A DNA stretch of 64,000 bases from Conus ventricosus (Eukaryota; Mollusca; Gastropoda; Neogastropoda; Conidae), in assembly GCA_018398815.1 (NCBI GenBank), contig CM031616.1:29381609-29445608 (forward strand). Reading direction: 5' to 3'. Below the pieces are notes generated by a model. That model did not search any database and had not been told where the DNA came from. It saw nothing but the letters and a program-made list of their open reading frames with translations. Every line of letters begins with the position of its first letter. Positions within the stretch are counted from its first letter, which is position 1. Below, one piece after another: positions 1 through 12,720 of this stretch. The position numbers and the translations under genes were made by a program.

Positions 1-112
1 AGCAAAGAGCACAGCAACCAATCAACATCAACACCTTCAGTATCCACCACCATGTCTTGGCAGCACATGACATGTTTGTCCAGAACAGGAAGTTGCTTAG
101 GATTAGTCCAGT

Positions 113-421
113 CTAATCCCAAACGTTCAGGCCGTCCGGGTAGTTTGTCTTCAGTGTGTGTCGCCAGTATTTTTCTCTATATTTACGTGTTGATGCATTT
201 GGTTGTCTAATTTGTTCTATGGCTGTGCAGGTCAGTCGGTCAGTGTGTGATTTTTGCTGTTGAAGTGTCTTGCTACGAGAGTGTTTTTGTTTTGTTTTGA
301 TGTGTGAACGGTGATGATAGAATCTGTTTTGTAACGTTTTGCCTGTTTCCCCTACGTATTGTGTGTTTCTGCACCTAAGACAATCTATGAGGTATATGAT
401 GTTAGTAGATTGGCATGTCAT
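113..421 (-). mobile_element. Penelope-like retroelement fragment, GIY-YIG endonuclease domain
   Basis: A minus-strand frame encodes NIIYLIDCLRC, then QYVGETGKTLQNRFYHHRS. This is the Cys-flanked GIY-YIG pattern (here IYL...YVG) with the downstream Arg and His-Arg helix of Penelope-like retroelement endonucleases. The reverse transcriptase that should precede it (above 421 on this strand) is absent, because a + strand LINE fragment starts there. The piece is a truncated relic of about 100 residues. Confidence 0.72.
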
Positions 422-1343
422 GTGATCCCTAATGGTGAACTGTTAGAAAAGTTACAGTTACGTTTTTTAAAGTATTTATTTAGATTAAATAAAACTACAA
501 TGACTTCAATGATTTATGGTGAAACCGGAATCTATCCTTTATCTCTACTGATTAAAGTAAGAATGATAAGGTTCTGGCTAACTTAGTTGTTCCTTGATTC
601 TAAGAAGTATTCAAACAAAGTATAAATATCTTACATGAAACTATATACAAAAGGAATTTTCGTTTCACCATGGCTTAGTTATGTTAAAAGCATTTTATTT
701 GAAACTGGTTTTGATTGTGTTTGGGAATCTTCATTCATTCACAAACAGAAATAACTTATGTAAGTGTGTTAAAAAGGAGTTGCAAAATAATTATGCTCGT
801 GATTGGCGCAGTTCTCTGAAAACAGCAACAAGTGTGTATTCTATAAAAGTATAAAGACTGTCTTTGGAAAAGAACATTATAATTTCTACCTTACCAGATA
901 TTTATGTTATACCTTTATTCAAATTTAGATGTAGTAACCATAAATTGCAAATTGAAATTGGAAGACACCATAATGTTCCAGAGAATTGCGTATTTGTCGT
1001 AACTGTGAAATGGGTGAAATTGGAGATGAATTCCATTGCATCATGGAATGTCCAAAATATAATGAACTTCGTGAAAAATTCATCCCTAAAAAATATCTAA
1101 AACCAAAGTCTGTTTTCAACTTTGTAATTTATTTCAAAAGGAAGACGCATTGTTTTGAATATTAGTAAGTTTCTAAAAAATGGAAGATTGTTTAATGAGA
1201 TCGTTACAGTTCACCAGAATTCACCATTTCGCAACTATGTTCACACATTGTTCTGAGTGAGTTTCGTATTTCTCTTTGTTACACTTGTATCCTCCATGCC
1301 CCAGCACGGGTCAAAGGATTAAATTTGAATTGAATTGAATTGA

Positions 1344-1346
<3 letters not shown>
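405..1346 (+). mobile_element. Non-LTR retrotransposon (LINE) 3' end, decayed
   Basis: Short + strand frames encode LEKLQLRFLKYLFRLNK and MIYGETGIYPL, a conserved segment downstream of the RT in many LINE ORF2 proteins. Near 1000-1100 comes GEIGDEFHCIMECPKYNELR, the C-terminal CCHC-like region. The frames are broken by stops. The element ends with CCCCAGCACGGGTCAAAGG and a pentanucleotide tail of TTGAA units at 1322-1346, as expected of a 3-prime terminus. Confidence 0.72.

Positions 1347-1381
<35 letters not shown>
1347..1381. repeat. (GT)n microsatellite
   Basis: This is a pure GT run joined directly to the LINE pentanucleotide tail. Confidence 0.95.
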
Positions 1382-1383
<2 letters not shown>

Positions 1384-1559
1384 CTTCTTCTCTTCGTAAT
1401 CAATTCATTTATACTACTTGATTGTTGTTTCAATGTCTTTTTTCTTTAAGTTCATGTTTTACGTCGATGTTAATTGAAGAAACAGCTCATCCATGTTTTT
1501 ATGTATTTTTGAAAGAAAAGTATGTTTGTTTGTAAGGTTTAGTAGCTAGTCATGCTAAG

Positions 1560-1671
1560 TTATTTGCTAGTCACTCTTGGTGCCCCAGCGGTTGCAAGGC
1601 CGGATGTAGAAAAGCATGTATTCGCTTATCTGTTACCCTTGGAAATAAAGATTATCAATCAATCAATCAAT

Positions 1672-1704
<33 letters not shown>
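1560..1704 (+). mobile_element. Retroposon 3' tail with (AATC)n and (CT)n
   Basis: The GCCCCAGCGG... sequence leads to GGAAATAAAGATTATC and then AATC repeats (about 1655-1671), followed by a CT run with one interruption. This resembles the 3-prime end of a second LINE. It lies only about 150 bp upstream of the PAXIP1 start codon and may sit within the promoter. Confidence 0.5.
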
Positions 1705-1854
1705 GTGTAACTCTGCTGCTGTCTGTATAGCTGATATTTACTGTTTGAGACTCCGAGGCAGGCGTTCTTATTAGCGGGAAACAAAGAACGTCTTGCAAGC
1801 AAAGTTCTTGCAGGGGCGCGTATCGTGAGTTTGTTTGCTACCAGATGCACGAAC
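1705..1854 (+). promoter_or_regulatory. Probable 5' UTR / promoter-proximal region of PAXIP1
   Basis: This is a short stretch between a CT microsatellite with a LINE-like tail and the PAXIP1 start codon. I see no TATA box. The start at 1855 has A at -3 and G at +4, a strong context. A weak upstream ATG at 1845 is out of frame and overlaps the main start. The transcription start cannot be placed from sequence alone. Confidence 0.4.
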
Positions 1855-1956
1855 ATGGTAACAGACCAACAAGTGAATCAAGAAAGTAAAGCAGACGAAT
1901 TTCAAGATGTCTTCAAGGATGTCACTTATTTCATTGTTGGGGACGTGAGCCAAGAA
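1855..1956 (+). CDS. PAXIP1: PAXIP1 exon 1 (N-terminus, start of BRCT1)
   Basis: This exon encodes 34 residues from ATG to a GTAAGA donor at 1957, ending in phase 0. The residues FKDVTYFIVGDVSQE align with the vertebrate PTIP start (FREVKYYAVGDIDPQ), the first beta-strand of BRCT1. The ATG was chosen because homology begins a few residues downstream, the Kozak context is strong and no in-frame upstream ATG is needed. The length before the BRCT domain is similar to that in vertebrates. The next exon continues directly with VIKLLD, matching VIQLLK. Confidence 0.9.
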
Positions 1957-4624
<2,668 letters not shown>

Positions 4625-4762
4625 GTGATAAAACTGCTGGATACCCATGGAGCCAAACGTGACCTGTACCTCAGTGACATTGTCAGTCATGTCATCGCTG
4701 ACAGCACCAAACCTGACGAGTACTCTGAGGCCAAGGAGCTCTTTGAAAGACCTGTGGTTTCT
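4625..4762 (+). CDS. PAXIP1: PAXIP1 exon 2 (BRCT1 core)
   Basis: The exon has 46 codons between a CAG acceptor (4622-4624) and a GTGAGT donor (4763), phase 0 at both ends. It reads VIKLLDTHGAKRD, then SDIVSHVIAD, then EAKELFERPVVS. This aligns with the vertebrate BRCT1 segments VIQLL, ASHIISED and EAREVFDLPVV. The SHVIAD strand is the family's conserved (T/S)H(L/I)I motif. There is no frameshift. Confidence 0.93.
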
Positions 4763-5640
4763 GTGAGTATTACTATTAGTTTAATCACTGCTCTGGTTTC
4801 TTTTGAGTATGTGTGCATTTGACCACAACACCCTGAGTTTCCTTATCGCATTTAAAACTGAGGGTCCTAGGGACTTTCTGTTGAAAAATCTGAGAGCCCT
4901 GTATATGAAATCTCAGGGTTCCTTCTGTGAAAAGAAAAATTTAAAGAAATTCTTTGTTATACCGTAATGACACACCAGCACATTTATCCATTCTGTTACA
5001 CAAGACACGGAACACAGCGGACACCAACAGATATCAACATAAACATTCACTCAGCTGCTTTCAAACCAAATGCATCAGAAGTAAACAAAAATGGGTACTA
5101 AAATCCTATTTCAGAGCTGTCTGCCCCTCCACATTTTTTTCTTACATGGAAGAAATTTAGAGACTCCTCTGCATGGAAAGGTTGGGAAGAGGAGGAGGGG
5201 CGAAAAAAACCTCATGACATTCACCCCGAATCTTGTTGCTAATCTGGGAGTTTGCCCAATTTTTCCCATGTCAACACCACTCTTGCATTGGCCTTTTGTC
5301 ACACTTGGTATTGCTACTTTTTAACTGCAGCTGTTTCACACGTCACTGGTATTCTGCTTGTTTAAGGCTGTCAAATTCAAAACTTTGAAGCATCAGCTGC
5401 ACTTCTGTGCATGTATTAATGTTTGTGTCAGTCATAACCACAAGTACCCAATGGCCAACTCTTCTGAAAGATGGAATGAAAATTAAAGTGGGTATAAGTT
5501 TTTAAAATTTTTTTTTTATCAATGGCCTTGGTGGTAGTATGAGCCAGCTGCTGCTATTTTGGTCAGTCTCTTCAACAAAATGGAAAAGTAATTTAAGCAA
5601 AAATAGAATTAATGTTTCTATAATTATAGGTTAACAGAAC
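4763..5640 (+). other. PAXIP1 intron 2, unremarkable part
   Basis: I see no gene or recognisable element between the exon 2 donor and the start of the 70-bp minisatellite. Confidence 0.5.
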
Positions 5641-6905
5641 AACTGGTGGTTTGAGTGTGACTGTTTCACTTGGTTAACTCTACATTTGTTTCTGTAAGTA
5701 TGGGTGAACGCTTCAGCGGTTTTTGTGACTGTTTCTGTTTGTTAACACTACACACATGTTTCTGCCAACATGGGTTTTAGGCTGCGTGGTTTCTGTGACT
5801 GTTTCTGTTGGTTAACTCTACATTTGTTTCTGCAAGTATAAGTTGACGCTACAGTGGTTTCTGCGACTATTTCTGTTGGTTAAAGTTGCATTTCTTTCAG
5901 CAAGTATGGTGAACACTATGATGGTTTTGGTGTTTTTTCCTGTTGGTTAACACTGCATTTGTTTCTGTGGGTATGGGTTACCACTACAGTGATTTCTGCA
6001 ACTGTTTCTGTTGAATAATGCTACATTTGTTTCAGCAAGTATTGTCGAACACTGCAGTGATTTTTGTGACTTTTCTATTGTGCAACTCTACAGTTGTTTA
6101 GAAAGTGCTGCAAATTTTGGGTGAACACTACAGTGGTTTTTGTGACTATTCCTGTTTGTTAACACTACGTTTGTTCAAAATGCGGATATTGGTTTACATC
6201 ACTATTGTTTCTGTGACTGTTATTGTTACTATTGGTTAAACACTACTGTGGTTTCTGTGACTATTACTGTTTGTCAATACTGCAGTGACTTCTGGAACTA
6301 TTACTATTGGTTACAACTACGGGGGCCGGAATAGCTCAGTTGGTAGAGCGCCGGACTCGTGATCCTGGGGTTGCGGGTTCGAATTTCGGTACAGGGGGAT
6401 TTTTCCCTCGGAGTTAACATTGGTTCTGACTCCATTCCCCAGACAGTCCTTCGAATGAGACTATAAACGAGGTTCCGTGTGTGAACGCACGCACAACATC
6501 TTGCACACACGTAAAATCCCATCACCAACTTTCGGAAGAGAAGGCCAGTTTGGCCGTTGGTATGGATGACACGTTACACATAGCATGCACCTTCCCCGAA
6601 GATGGAGTATGGCTGCCTTAATGGCGGGATAAAAAACGGTCATACACACAAAACTCCACTGCCTGTCTATACAGGCAGTGTCCGCAGGAGTATCAGCCTG
6701 CGTACGCAGAAAGAAAGAAAGAAAAAGGTTACAACTACGATCATTTTGTACTGATTAACAGCACTGTGATATCCGTGAGTAATCGTCTTACTGGAGGATT
6801 TCTGTGGGTTTGCTGTTGGTTAAAACCCCAAATATTTTTGTTATCATTTGTCAATACCTTGATTTCCGAAACAGTACTGTGATTTCAATATTACTTTAAT
6901 TAGAG
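5640..6905. repeat. ~70-bp minisatellite interrupted by a SINE
   Basis: Degenerate units built around GTGACTGTTTCTGTTGGTTAA recur at spacings near 70 bp (for example 5724, 5795 and 5863) and continue after the SINE at 6740-6905. The SINE target-site duplication is itself minisatellite sequence, so the array is older than the SINE. Confidence 0.8.
6322..6726 (+). mobile_element. tRNA-derived SINE (copy A)
   Basis: The head looks like a tRNA with box A (TAGCTCAGTTGGTAGAGC) and box B (GGTTCGAATTTC). A core follows with CCCTCGGAGTTAACATTGG and ACTATAAACGAGGTTCCGTG. The tail is a hairpin-rich stretch (CTGCCTGTCTATACAGGCAG) ending in GAAA repeats. A perfect 13-bp target duplication, GGTTACAACTACG, flanks it at 6309-6321 and 6727-6739. 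It is an intact, fairly recent insertion and not a functional tRNA gene. Confidence 0.92.
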
Positions 6906-8121
6906 GAGAATTGGCTGGTGAGGGTGATTGATAGTGATAGTCTCCAACGTCAGTTTCATTAGGGTATGAAAGATGCACTGTCAGATAGTTCATGAGCTCT
7001 TTATACCTGTTGGTCCTTGAATTGTACTTTTTAGGAATGCGTTTGTAATTTTTGTAATTGCTGCACGTTTACTTCCTGGCTTTAAAAAAAAAGGGAAAGA
7101 AACAGCAAAACTGTCCTTTTTAGGTTGCAAAAGTTTTCCTGAATATGCGTTTAAAGATTTACATTTTTTTTTTTATAGTTGTGTGCTTTTTTGTTGCGAA
7201 AGTGTGAACACCATATCTGGGATGTTTGTTGACACATTGGAAGCAGTAGCAACCAAGTTTTGCTATAGTTCACGCCAGGTTTATAAAAAATGTTGGATTG
7301 GTGATCTCCATTTTTGACCCCAAACTTTTTTCAAAGGTGAAATATTCATGTCCTGTATGCTAGGCACTGTTTCTGTTTGGATCCATCATAGCAGCAGCTG
7401 TCTTAATATGGTGAGGTCACCAGTTTTGTTTGCCATGGTCAGGTATTATCCATCTTGAAATGTGCCATGGCAGGAGGTAGAAAGGGTGGTGTGACTAATG
7501 CTTGGGAAGTGAAGGATCTTCACAGCTGGCTGTTTTCAGTGATGCAACAGGCAGAGGTGGTGTTTTACTGACCTGCCAAACGTGCTGTAATTATCTAGGG
7601 GGGTTTGAAAGGGAGAATGGGGGTGGGGAGCACTTCAAACCCTGACAATAGTGACAGATAAATTTCCATTGAAAGCGCTTTTCCTCTTGAATTAAGAAAT
7701 CGGATTTGTCCAAGCTGTAGATGTTTCAGCTTTTGTGTTTACATTTGGCGTTTGTAGCAGGTGTCGTCTGTATAACTGACTTTGATCATCATTATTGATG
7801 GAAAGAGAACACATTGGAGAGCAATCATGGTTGAAGGAGAGCGAGGGATGACTCCTCTTGTGTAAAGTGATTCTGGCATATTATGCCCAGTCCAGTTCCC
7901 TGTCAAGTTACAGAGATGGGTAATGCTGTGCAGTTTTTAGCGTAGTTAATTTTGGACCTGTTGGTTCGGAGCTGGCACCATGACACCCAGAGGGCAGACA
8001 GTGACTGTTGTCTTATGAACTGGCCTGAGCTTTAGTGCATCTGCTGCAGGTAGATAAAAGCAATGAAACATTTCTGTGACCACACCTCTGGTGTATTGTA
8101 AAGTTCTATCTACTTCACAAG
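6906..8121 (+). other. PAXIP1 intron 2, no recognisable feature
   Basis: No gene, element boundary or tandem repeat was recognised between the minisatellite and the LTR retrotransposon. Confidence 0.5.
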
Positions 8122-8896
8122 TGTGGAGAAGTGAAGAAAAGTTATTTACGATTTTTTTCAGCCATTATTACAAGAGAAATCACTCTTAACAAACGAATGA
8201 CGTCAAACGCTCTTTAATCATAAAGATCAGATTGTAGATCCAAAATAGAATATGTTTCCATGGAAGATAGGTAAATAAGTTATATCGAAACAAGCAAATA
8301 TCGGAAACTTGATAAGTTTCATTTAATAGTTGTTGGTTAGAATTAGAATATTATATTGCGTTATCGATAGTTGTTATAGTATTATTTTTGCTTCGATGTC
8401 ATGTTGGTAGGATGATGTCGTAGAGTTGGTCGTTAGATTTGTTTCGATGTTATGTTGTTAGGGTGATGTGGTAGTGTTGGTCGTCCGATCAATTGACGAC
8501 GAGCATGTATAAAAGGAGAGTGTGTTTGGTGTTCAGGGTGGTTCTTGCGCAGTGTTCTTGCAGGGTTGTTCTTGCGCAGTTGTTCTTGCGTTGTTCTTGC
8601 TGACGGGTCTCGCTGACAGATGCTTGCTGACCATCCTTGCTGACATAAAAGAGAGAGAAACATCGATTCTGGTCTGGTCTCAAGATTGTTTGCCTGGCTG
8701 ATCTGGAGCGCTGGTTGCTTGCTGTCTCTGCTACTTCTATTGATCCACAACACCCAGCAGATTTAGTCTGCATGATTAATCTGTGCAAAGTGGCAGGTAC
8801 GAAGATGAGATTGAGCATCCGACATATATAAGATTGAAGTTGAAAATCCTTGGTTTCGATCGAGCTCTTGCCTTTGCCTAAGTCCACTTTGCCACA
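8122..8896 (+). repeat. 5' LTR
   Basis: This LTR is bounded by TGTGG...CCACA. It contains a TATA box (TATAAAA, 8508-8514) followed by a CTTGC-rich repeat region. It differs from the 3-prime LTR mostly by one- or two-base indels. Confidence 0.92.
8508..8514 (+). promoter_or_regulatory. TATA box in 5' LTR
   Basis: TATAAAA sits in the context GCATGTATAAAAGGAG. The same motif is at 12086-12092 in the 3-prime LTR. It is the likely U3 promoter of the element. Confidence 0.65.
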
Positions 8897-8902
8897 GATT
8901 TT

Positions 8903-8920
8903 TGGTGTCAGAAGTGGGAT
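8903..8920 (+). other. Primer-binding site
   Basis: TGGTGTCAGAAGTGGGAT lies 6 bp after the LTR end. It resembles the tRNA-complementary primer site common in metazoan Ty3/gypsy elements (TGGCGTCAGAAGTGGGAT type). The matching tRNA is inferred. Confidence 0.75.
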
Positions 8921-9011
8921 TGTGGATCATAATATAGAAGTAGCCTATATTGACAGCAGACCAGACTCAGTAAGCCGGCTGCGGTCCAGACCAGCTTCTT
9001 CAGATTAGATT

Positions 9012-9895
9012 ATGGACATCATTGAAGAGATGATGACCATTGGCGAACCCCAAGATCAACACAACACTGATGCTGGCGACCAGTTCCAGCAACACAGCAA
9101 CCCCTGCAGACTCTACAAGCTGCGTAAATTTTCAGGCGATAGCAACGTGGAGGACTTCGCCCGAGAGGTGCGCCTCATCCTGCAACTTCAGCCCATCCCA
9201 GACAGCTTAGCGGCAAGCTGGCTTCTTAACTCACTTGACGGACGAGCCAAGCAAGAGATCCTGACACGGGAAGCAGGGGAGATCAACTCAGCTGAGAAAA
9301 TAATCAAGATTCTTGAACAAGAATGGGGGAACAAAAAGATCACTCAACACTGACGGCGACCTTCTTCAGGCGACAGCTTGGTAGGGGCGAGTCTATAGGC
9401 GAATACGCATCAACACTCCGCATGCTATGGGTCAAGATCTACGAGGCGAATCCTGACGCGCCTCTCGAGCCAACATTACTTCGGGACGCCTTCGTCAATG
9501 GCCTGCACCCGGCATCATTGAAGAGGGACATGAAGCGGTTTACAAGGGAACACCCCGGGCTACCTTCATAGAAGCAACAAAGGAAGCACAACGATGGATG
9601 AGGGAAGACTCCATCGCCGAGAATGCCATCGAACAGACATCACTGGGCCCCGACATGCTGCAGCGGCTGGAGGAGAAGATATCGGCGCTGACTCTGAAGA
9701 CGGAAGCCCTCAAGCAACACCTACACGGCAGCATAGAAGAGCAGCACGTCAATGCCCTAGAAGTCGGCAGCAACCAGCGATGTCCCTCCCAGAATGCATT
9801 CCCATCAGCCTTCCTTCACCCACCAGCCAGCTTCCCAGTCTACACGGACGTGCTGGTGGTGCCAGCGCAAAGGACACGTCCAAGCAAACTGCCGA
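9012..9895 (+). pseudogene. gag polyprotein (capsid and CCHC knuckle), frameshifted
   Basis: The ATG at 9012 opens a frame with RLYKLRKFSGDSNVEDFARE and then ASWLLNSLDGRAKQEIL, a retrotransposon Gag capsid pattern. A one-base shift near 9335-9350 leads to FFRRQLGRGESIGEYASTLR and LRDAFVNGLHPASLKRDMKR. A second shift near 9560 leads to RWMREDSIAENAIEQ and a coiled region. A CCHC zinc knuckle, CWWCQRKGHVQANC, lies at 9851-9892 (Cx2Cx4Hx4C). The frames are otherwise clean, so the two shifts may be assembly indels. Gag would form the capsid particle and bind the element RNA. Confidence 0.8.
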
Positions 9896-10089
9896 GCAAG
9901 ACAACAGTATCTCCAAAGGCAGCAAAGACAAAATCAACAGGGCTACAGGATGCAGGGAAACGAGTAACCCCGCTGTTATGGAAAACCAGGCAGCGGGGGG
10001 GAGGAAGAAGAAGAAGCAGTCAACAACAATAGAAGAAGTCAAGTTCGCAGCAAAAGGCTGCGCATCAAAGGAAGAAACGAAGACAAACC

Positions 10090-10470
10090 TCGCCGGAAGA
10101 TGTCCGACGACTGAAAATCAAGATTAACGGTAGGACGACACAGGCTCTCGTGGACACAGGCAGCGAAGTAACGACTGTCACAGAAGCTTGGGCTGCAAGA
10201 AATATCAAGAATCTTCGACAAGAAGATGGCCTCGTCAAAATACGAGCAGTGAATGGGGCAGAGGTGCCCTACTCCGCCATCTACTTGGTCGACAAGTCTT
10301 CAATACCCTCTGCTCAAACACCCCGGTCTTCGTATCAAAACGCCCACGGAGCCATTTATGAGGGAGAAGAAGGAACGAGTCCCAGTACTGCTGGGGATGA
10401 ACGTCTTGGAACCCTGCCTGAACAATGCTTCAAACCTTCCTCCAACCCTTCAACTCTTAGCGCAAGAAAT
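10090..10470 (+). pseudogene. Retroviral-type aspartic protease domain
   Basis: The frame encodes LKIKINGRTTQALVDTGSEV and then TTVTEAWA, with the catalytic D-T-G of pepsin-family retroelement proteases. Another frame downstream carries VPVLLGMNVL, matching the LLG(M/R)(D/N)xL motif near the protease C-terminus. A frameshift of about one base lies near 10290. The protease would cut the Gag polyprotein. Open reading stops by about 10620 and no RT follows. Confidence 0.75.
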
Positions 10471-10620
10471 CAAGAAGAAGAAGATGTCTACCAAGGGCAT
10501 CGCTCGTGCGATCTCCGTCAACACATCCCTGCCTTCTCTATTGCGACAATCAAAGTCTCAAGCCCGAAGACTGACTTCATAACCCTGATGGCTTCACTAT
10601 TGACGCAACCATTTCTGTAG

Positions 10621-11694
10621 GCTCCCGAAAAGAAACCATATCTGCTGCCTACACCAGTTCTACTGCCTAGAAGATCCGTAAGACTTGCCAGCAAAGCAAG
10701 ACGTCTATTCTGAAAATCCAGTAATTTTTGTAAGAAGAAGAAAAAAAAAGAAAAAAAAAAAAGAAAAAAAAAAAAAAAAGGACGACTCTTACAGTGGTTA
10801 GGGTTAGAAAATAGGCATTCGGAAAAAGAAGAGACATTTGGAGAAAGGAAAAGCAAAAGTCAGCAAGAACTTTAATAGGAAAAAAAAAAAGACATTTGGA
10901 GAAAGGAAAAGCAAAAGTCAGCAAGAACTTTAATATTTTTTTCGAGAAGTTTATCTTTGATAAAAGTTTAAATTTTATAGTCTTTTGACAATGTCCATTT
11001 TTAGCAAATATATAAACATGTTTAAATTTTTTTCTCTTTTGACAACGTTCATTTTTTTTAGCAAATCTTCCATGGAAATAATATTCTTATTCTTTCGTGA
11101 GTGGTGTGGCAACAGAATGATTAAGAATGACAGAAATTCCTTCTCCCTGTTCTCCTTTTGATTCTCAGTGCCTTATTTATAAAATAACGCACTAGAATCA
11201 AATCTTCTCCTGAAATAATAAGTCGTAAAGTGCCTTTGTTAAATTGCCCTTTCTTCCTCTTGTTTCAAACTCGCCTTATTTACAAAATAACGCAGTTTGA
11301 ATCTTTCATTTTGGTTTGCCTTGTTTAAACAACAACGCAAGCCGAATGAAAAGACAGCATGTCTTGTGAATAATTGGGATTTTCCCCTTCTATTAATATT
11401 TGATTATCATATTGCCTATTAAAAATAGCAATATGAATCAAATTGTCCTAATCTCTTTAAAAAGAATAAGAAGTATCAAATATACTCTATTCTTTTCATT
11501 CAAGGAGGACCTTGAATAATCGAGAGAGGGGGGAGGGAGAAAAGTGTTGAATATTATTAAATTTTGCTTTATATTAGGAAGGGCAGTAACCCTAATACAG
11601 GAAATTGACTAGGAAGTGGAGTTATATACCCATCCTAGCACCTGTCCCAACTTTCGATTCAATGAGGGCATTGAAAACAAGAGTAGGGGGCAGA
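10621..11694 (+). other. Noncoding 3' region of the Gag-protease element
   Basis: The region is A-rich near 10735-10780. A 45-bp segment is duplicated with a 58-bp period (10833 and 10891). A run of stem-loops follows (11157-11517), then a purine-rich tract just before the 3-prime LTR (about 11677-11694, with GAGTAGGGGGCAGA). No polymerase motifs are visible in any frame. Confidence 0.7.
11157..11517 (+). repeat. Array of stem-loops with covarying inner stems
   Basis: Hairpins lie at 11157-11202, 11264-11301, 11305-11350 and 11398-11443, with smaller ones at 11351-11365 (AAGACA/TGTCTT) and 11498-11517 (ATTCAAGG/CCTTGAAT). The first three share a layout: outer stem ending GC, a C-C mismatch, an inner A/T-rich stem, and a 3-5 base loop. 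Inner stems are TTATTT/AAATAA, TTATTT/AAATAA and TTGTT/AACAA. The fourth has CTATT/AATAG. Outer stems differ entirely yet pair, each with a small bulge. Confidence 0.75.
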
Positions 11695-12475
11695 TGTGGA
11701 GAAGTGAAAAAAGTTATTTACGATTTTTTTCAGCCATTATTACAAGAGAAATCACTCTTAACAAACGAATGACGTCAAACGCTCTTTAATCATAAAGATC
11801 AGGTTGTAGATCCAAAATAGAATATGTTTCCATGGAAGATAGGTAAATATAAGTTATATCGAAACAAGCAAATCATCGGAAACTTGATTAAGTTTCATTT
11901 AATAGTTGTTGGTTAGAATTAGAATATTATATTGCGTTTATCGATAGTTTGTTATAGTATTATTTTTGCTTCGATGTCATGTTGGTAGGATGATGTCGTA
12001 GAGTTGGTCGTTAGATTTGTTTCGATGTTATGTTGTTAGGGTGATGTGGTAGTGTTGGTCGTCCGATCAATTGACGACGAGCATGTATAAAAGGAGAGTG
12101 TGTTTGTGTGTTCAGGGTGGTTCTTGCGCAGTTGTTCTTGCAGGGTTGTTCTTGCGCAGTTGTTCTTGCGTTGTTCTTGCTGACGGGTCTCGCTGACAGA
12201 TGCTTGCTGACCATCCTTGCTGACATAAAAGAGAAGAGAAACATCGATTCTGGTCTGGTCTCAAGATTGTTTGCCTGGCTGACTGAGCGCTGGTTGCTTG
12301 CTGTCTCTGCTACTTCTATTGATCCACAACACCCAGCAGATTTAGTCTGCATGATTAATCTGTGCAAAGTGGCAGGTACGAAGATGAGATTGAGCATCCG
12401 ACATATATAAGATTGAAGTTGAAAATCCTGGTTTCGATCGAGCTCTTGCCTTTGCCCTAAGTCCACTTTGCCACA
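11695..12475 (+). repeat. 3' LTR
   Basis: This is the second LTR copy, with TGTGG and CCACA ends and the TATA box at 12086-12092. It is followed directly by the CAAG target duplication. Confidence 0.92.
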
Positions 12476-12532
12476 CAAGGAAAACCAAAAGAAAGTCAAA
12501 GGAATGTCAGTGTGAACTGCAATGCACGCGCG

Positions 12533-12540
12533 CGCGCGCA

Positions 12541-12579
<39 letters not shown>

Positions 12580-12720
12580 CCACACACACGCACACACACA
12601 CATAACCTTCTCCCTCCCCCCCCCCCCCCCCCCCCCCCCCCACACACACAACACACATACACATGCACACACACATGCATATATATGCACACGCACACGT
12701 GCATGCGTGTGCGAGCGCGC
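12533..12720. repeat. Compound microsatellite (CG/CA)n, poly-C, (CA)n
   Basis: Alternating CG/CA and CA runs are interrupted by a poly-C tract at about 12617-12641. Open frames here are repeat artefacts. Confidence 0.96.

Larger units (their letters stand above)
8122..12475 (+). mobile_element. Complete non-autonomous LTR retrotransposon (Gag-protease only)
   Basis: Two near-identical LTRs of about 775-781 bp (8122-8896 and 11695-12475) begin TGTGG and end CCACA. A primer-binding site follows the first and a purine-rich tract precedes the second. The flanks carry a 4-bp duplication CAAG (8118-8121 and 12476-12479). The interior has a Ty3/gypsy-like gag with a CCHC knuckle and an aspartic protease. 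There is no reverse transcriptase, RNase H or integrase. The remaining 1 kb is noncoding with stem-loops. The element must rely on a relative's enzymes to move. Confidence 0.92.

Noticed and set aside
1845..1847. Upstream ATG as the PAXIP1 start or a regulatory uORF
   Set aside because: It is out of frame with a weak context. It overlaps the main start and gives no conserved peptide, so there is too little to claim regulation.
6322..6395. Functional tRNA gene
   Set aside because: The tRNA-like sequence is the head of a SINE with target duplications. The acceptor stem is not conserved, and the same head recurs at 50.08 and 57.3 kb with identical SINE core.
10518..10924. Phe-rich membrane protein frames on the minus strand
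   Set aside because: They arise from the A-runs on the + strand of the LTR element.
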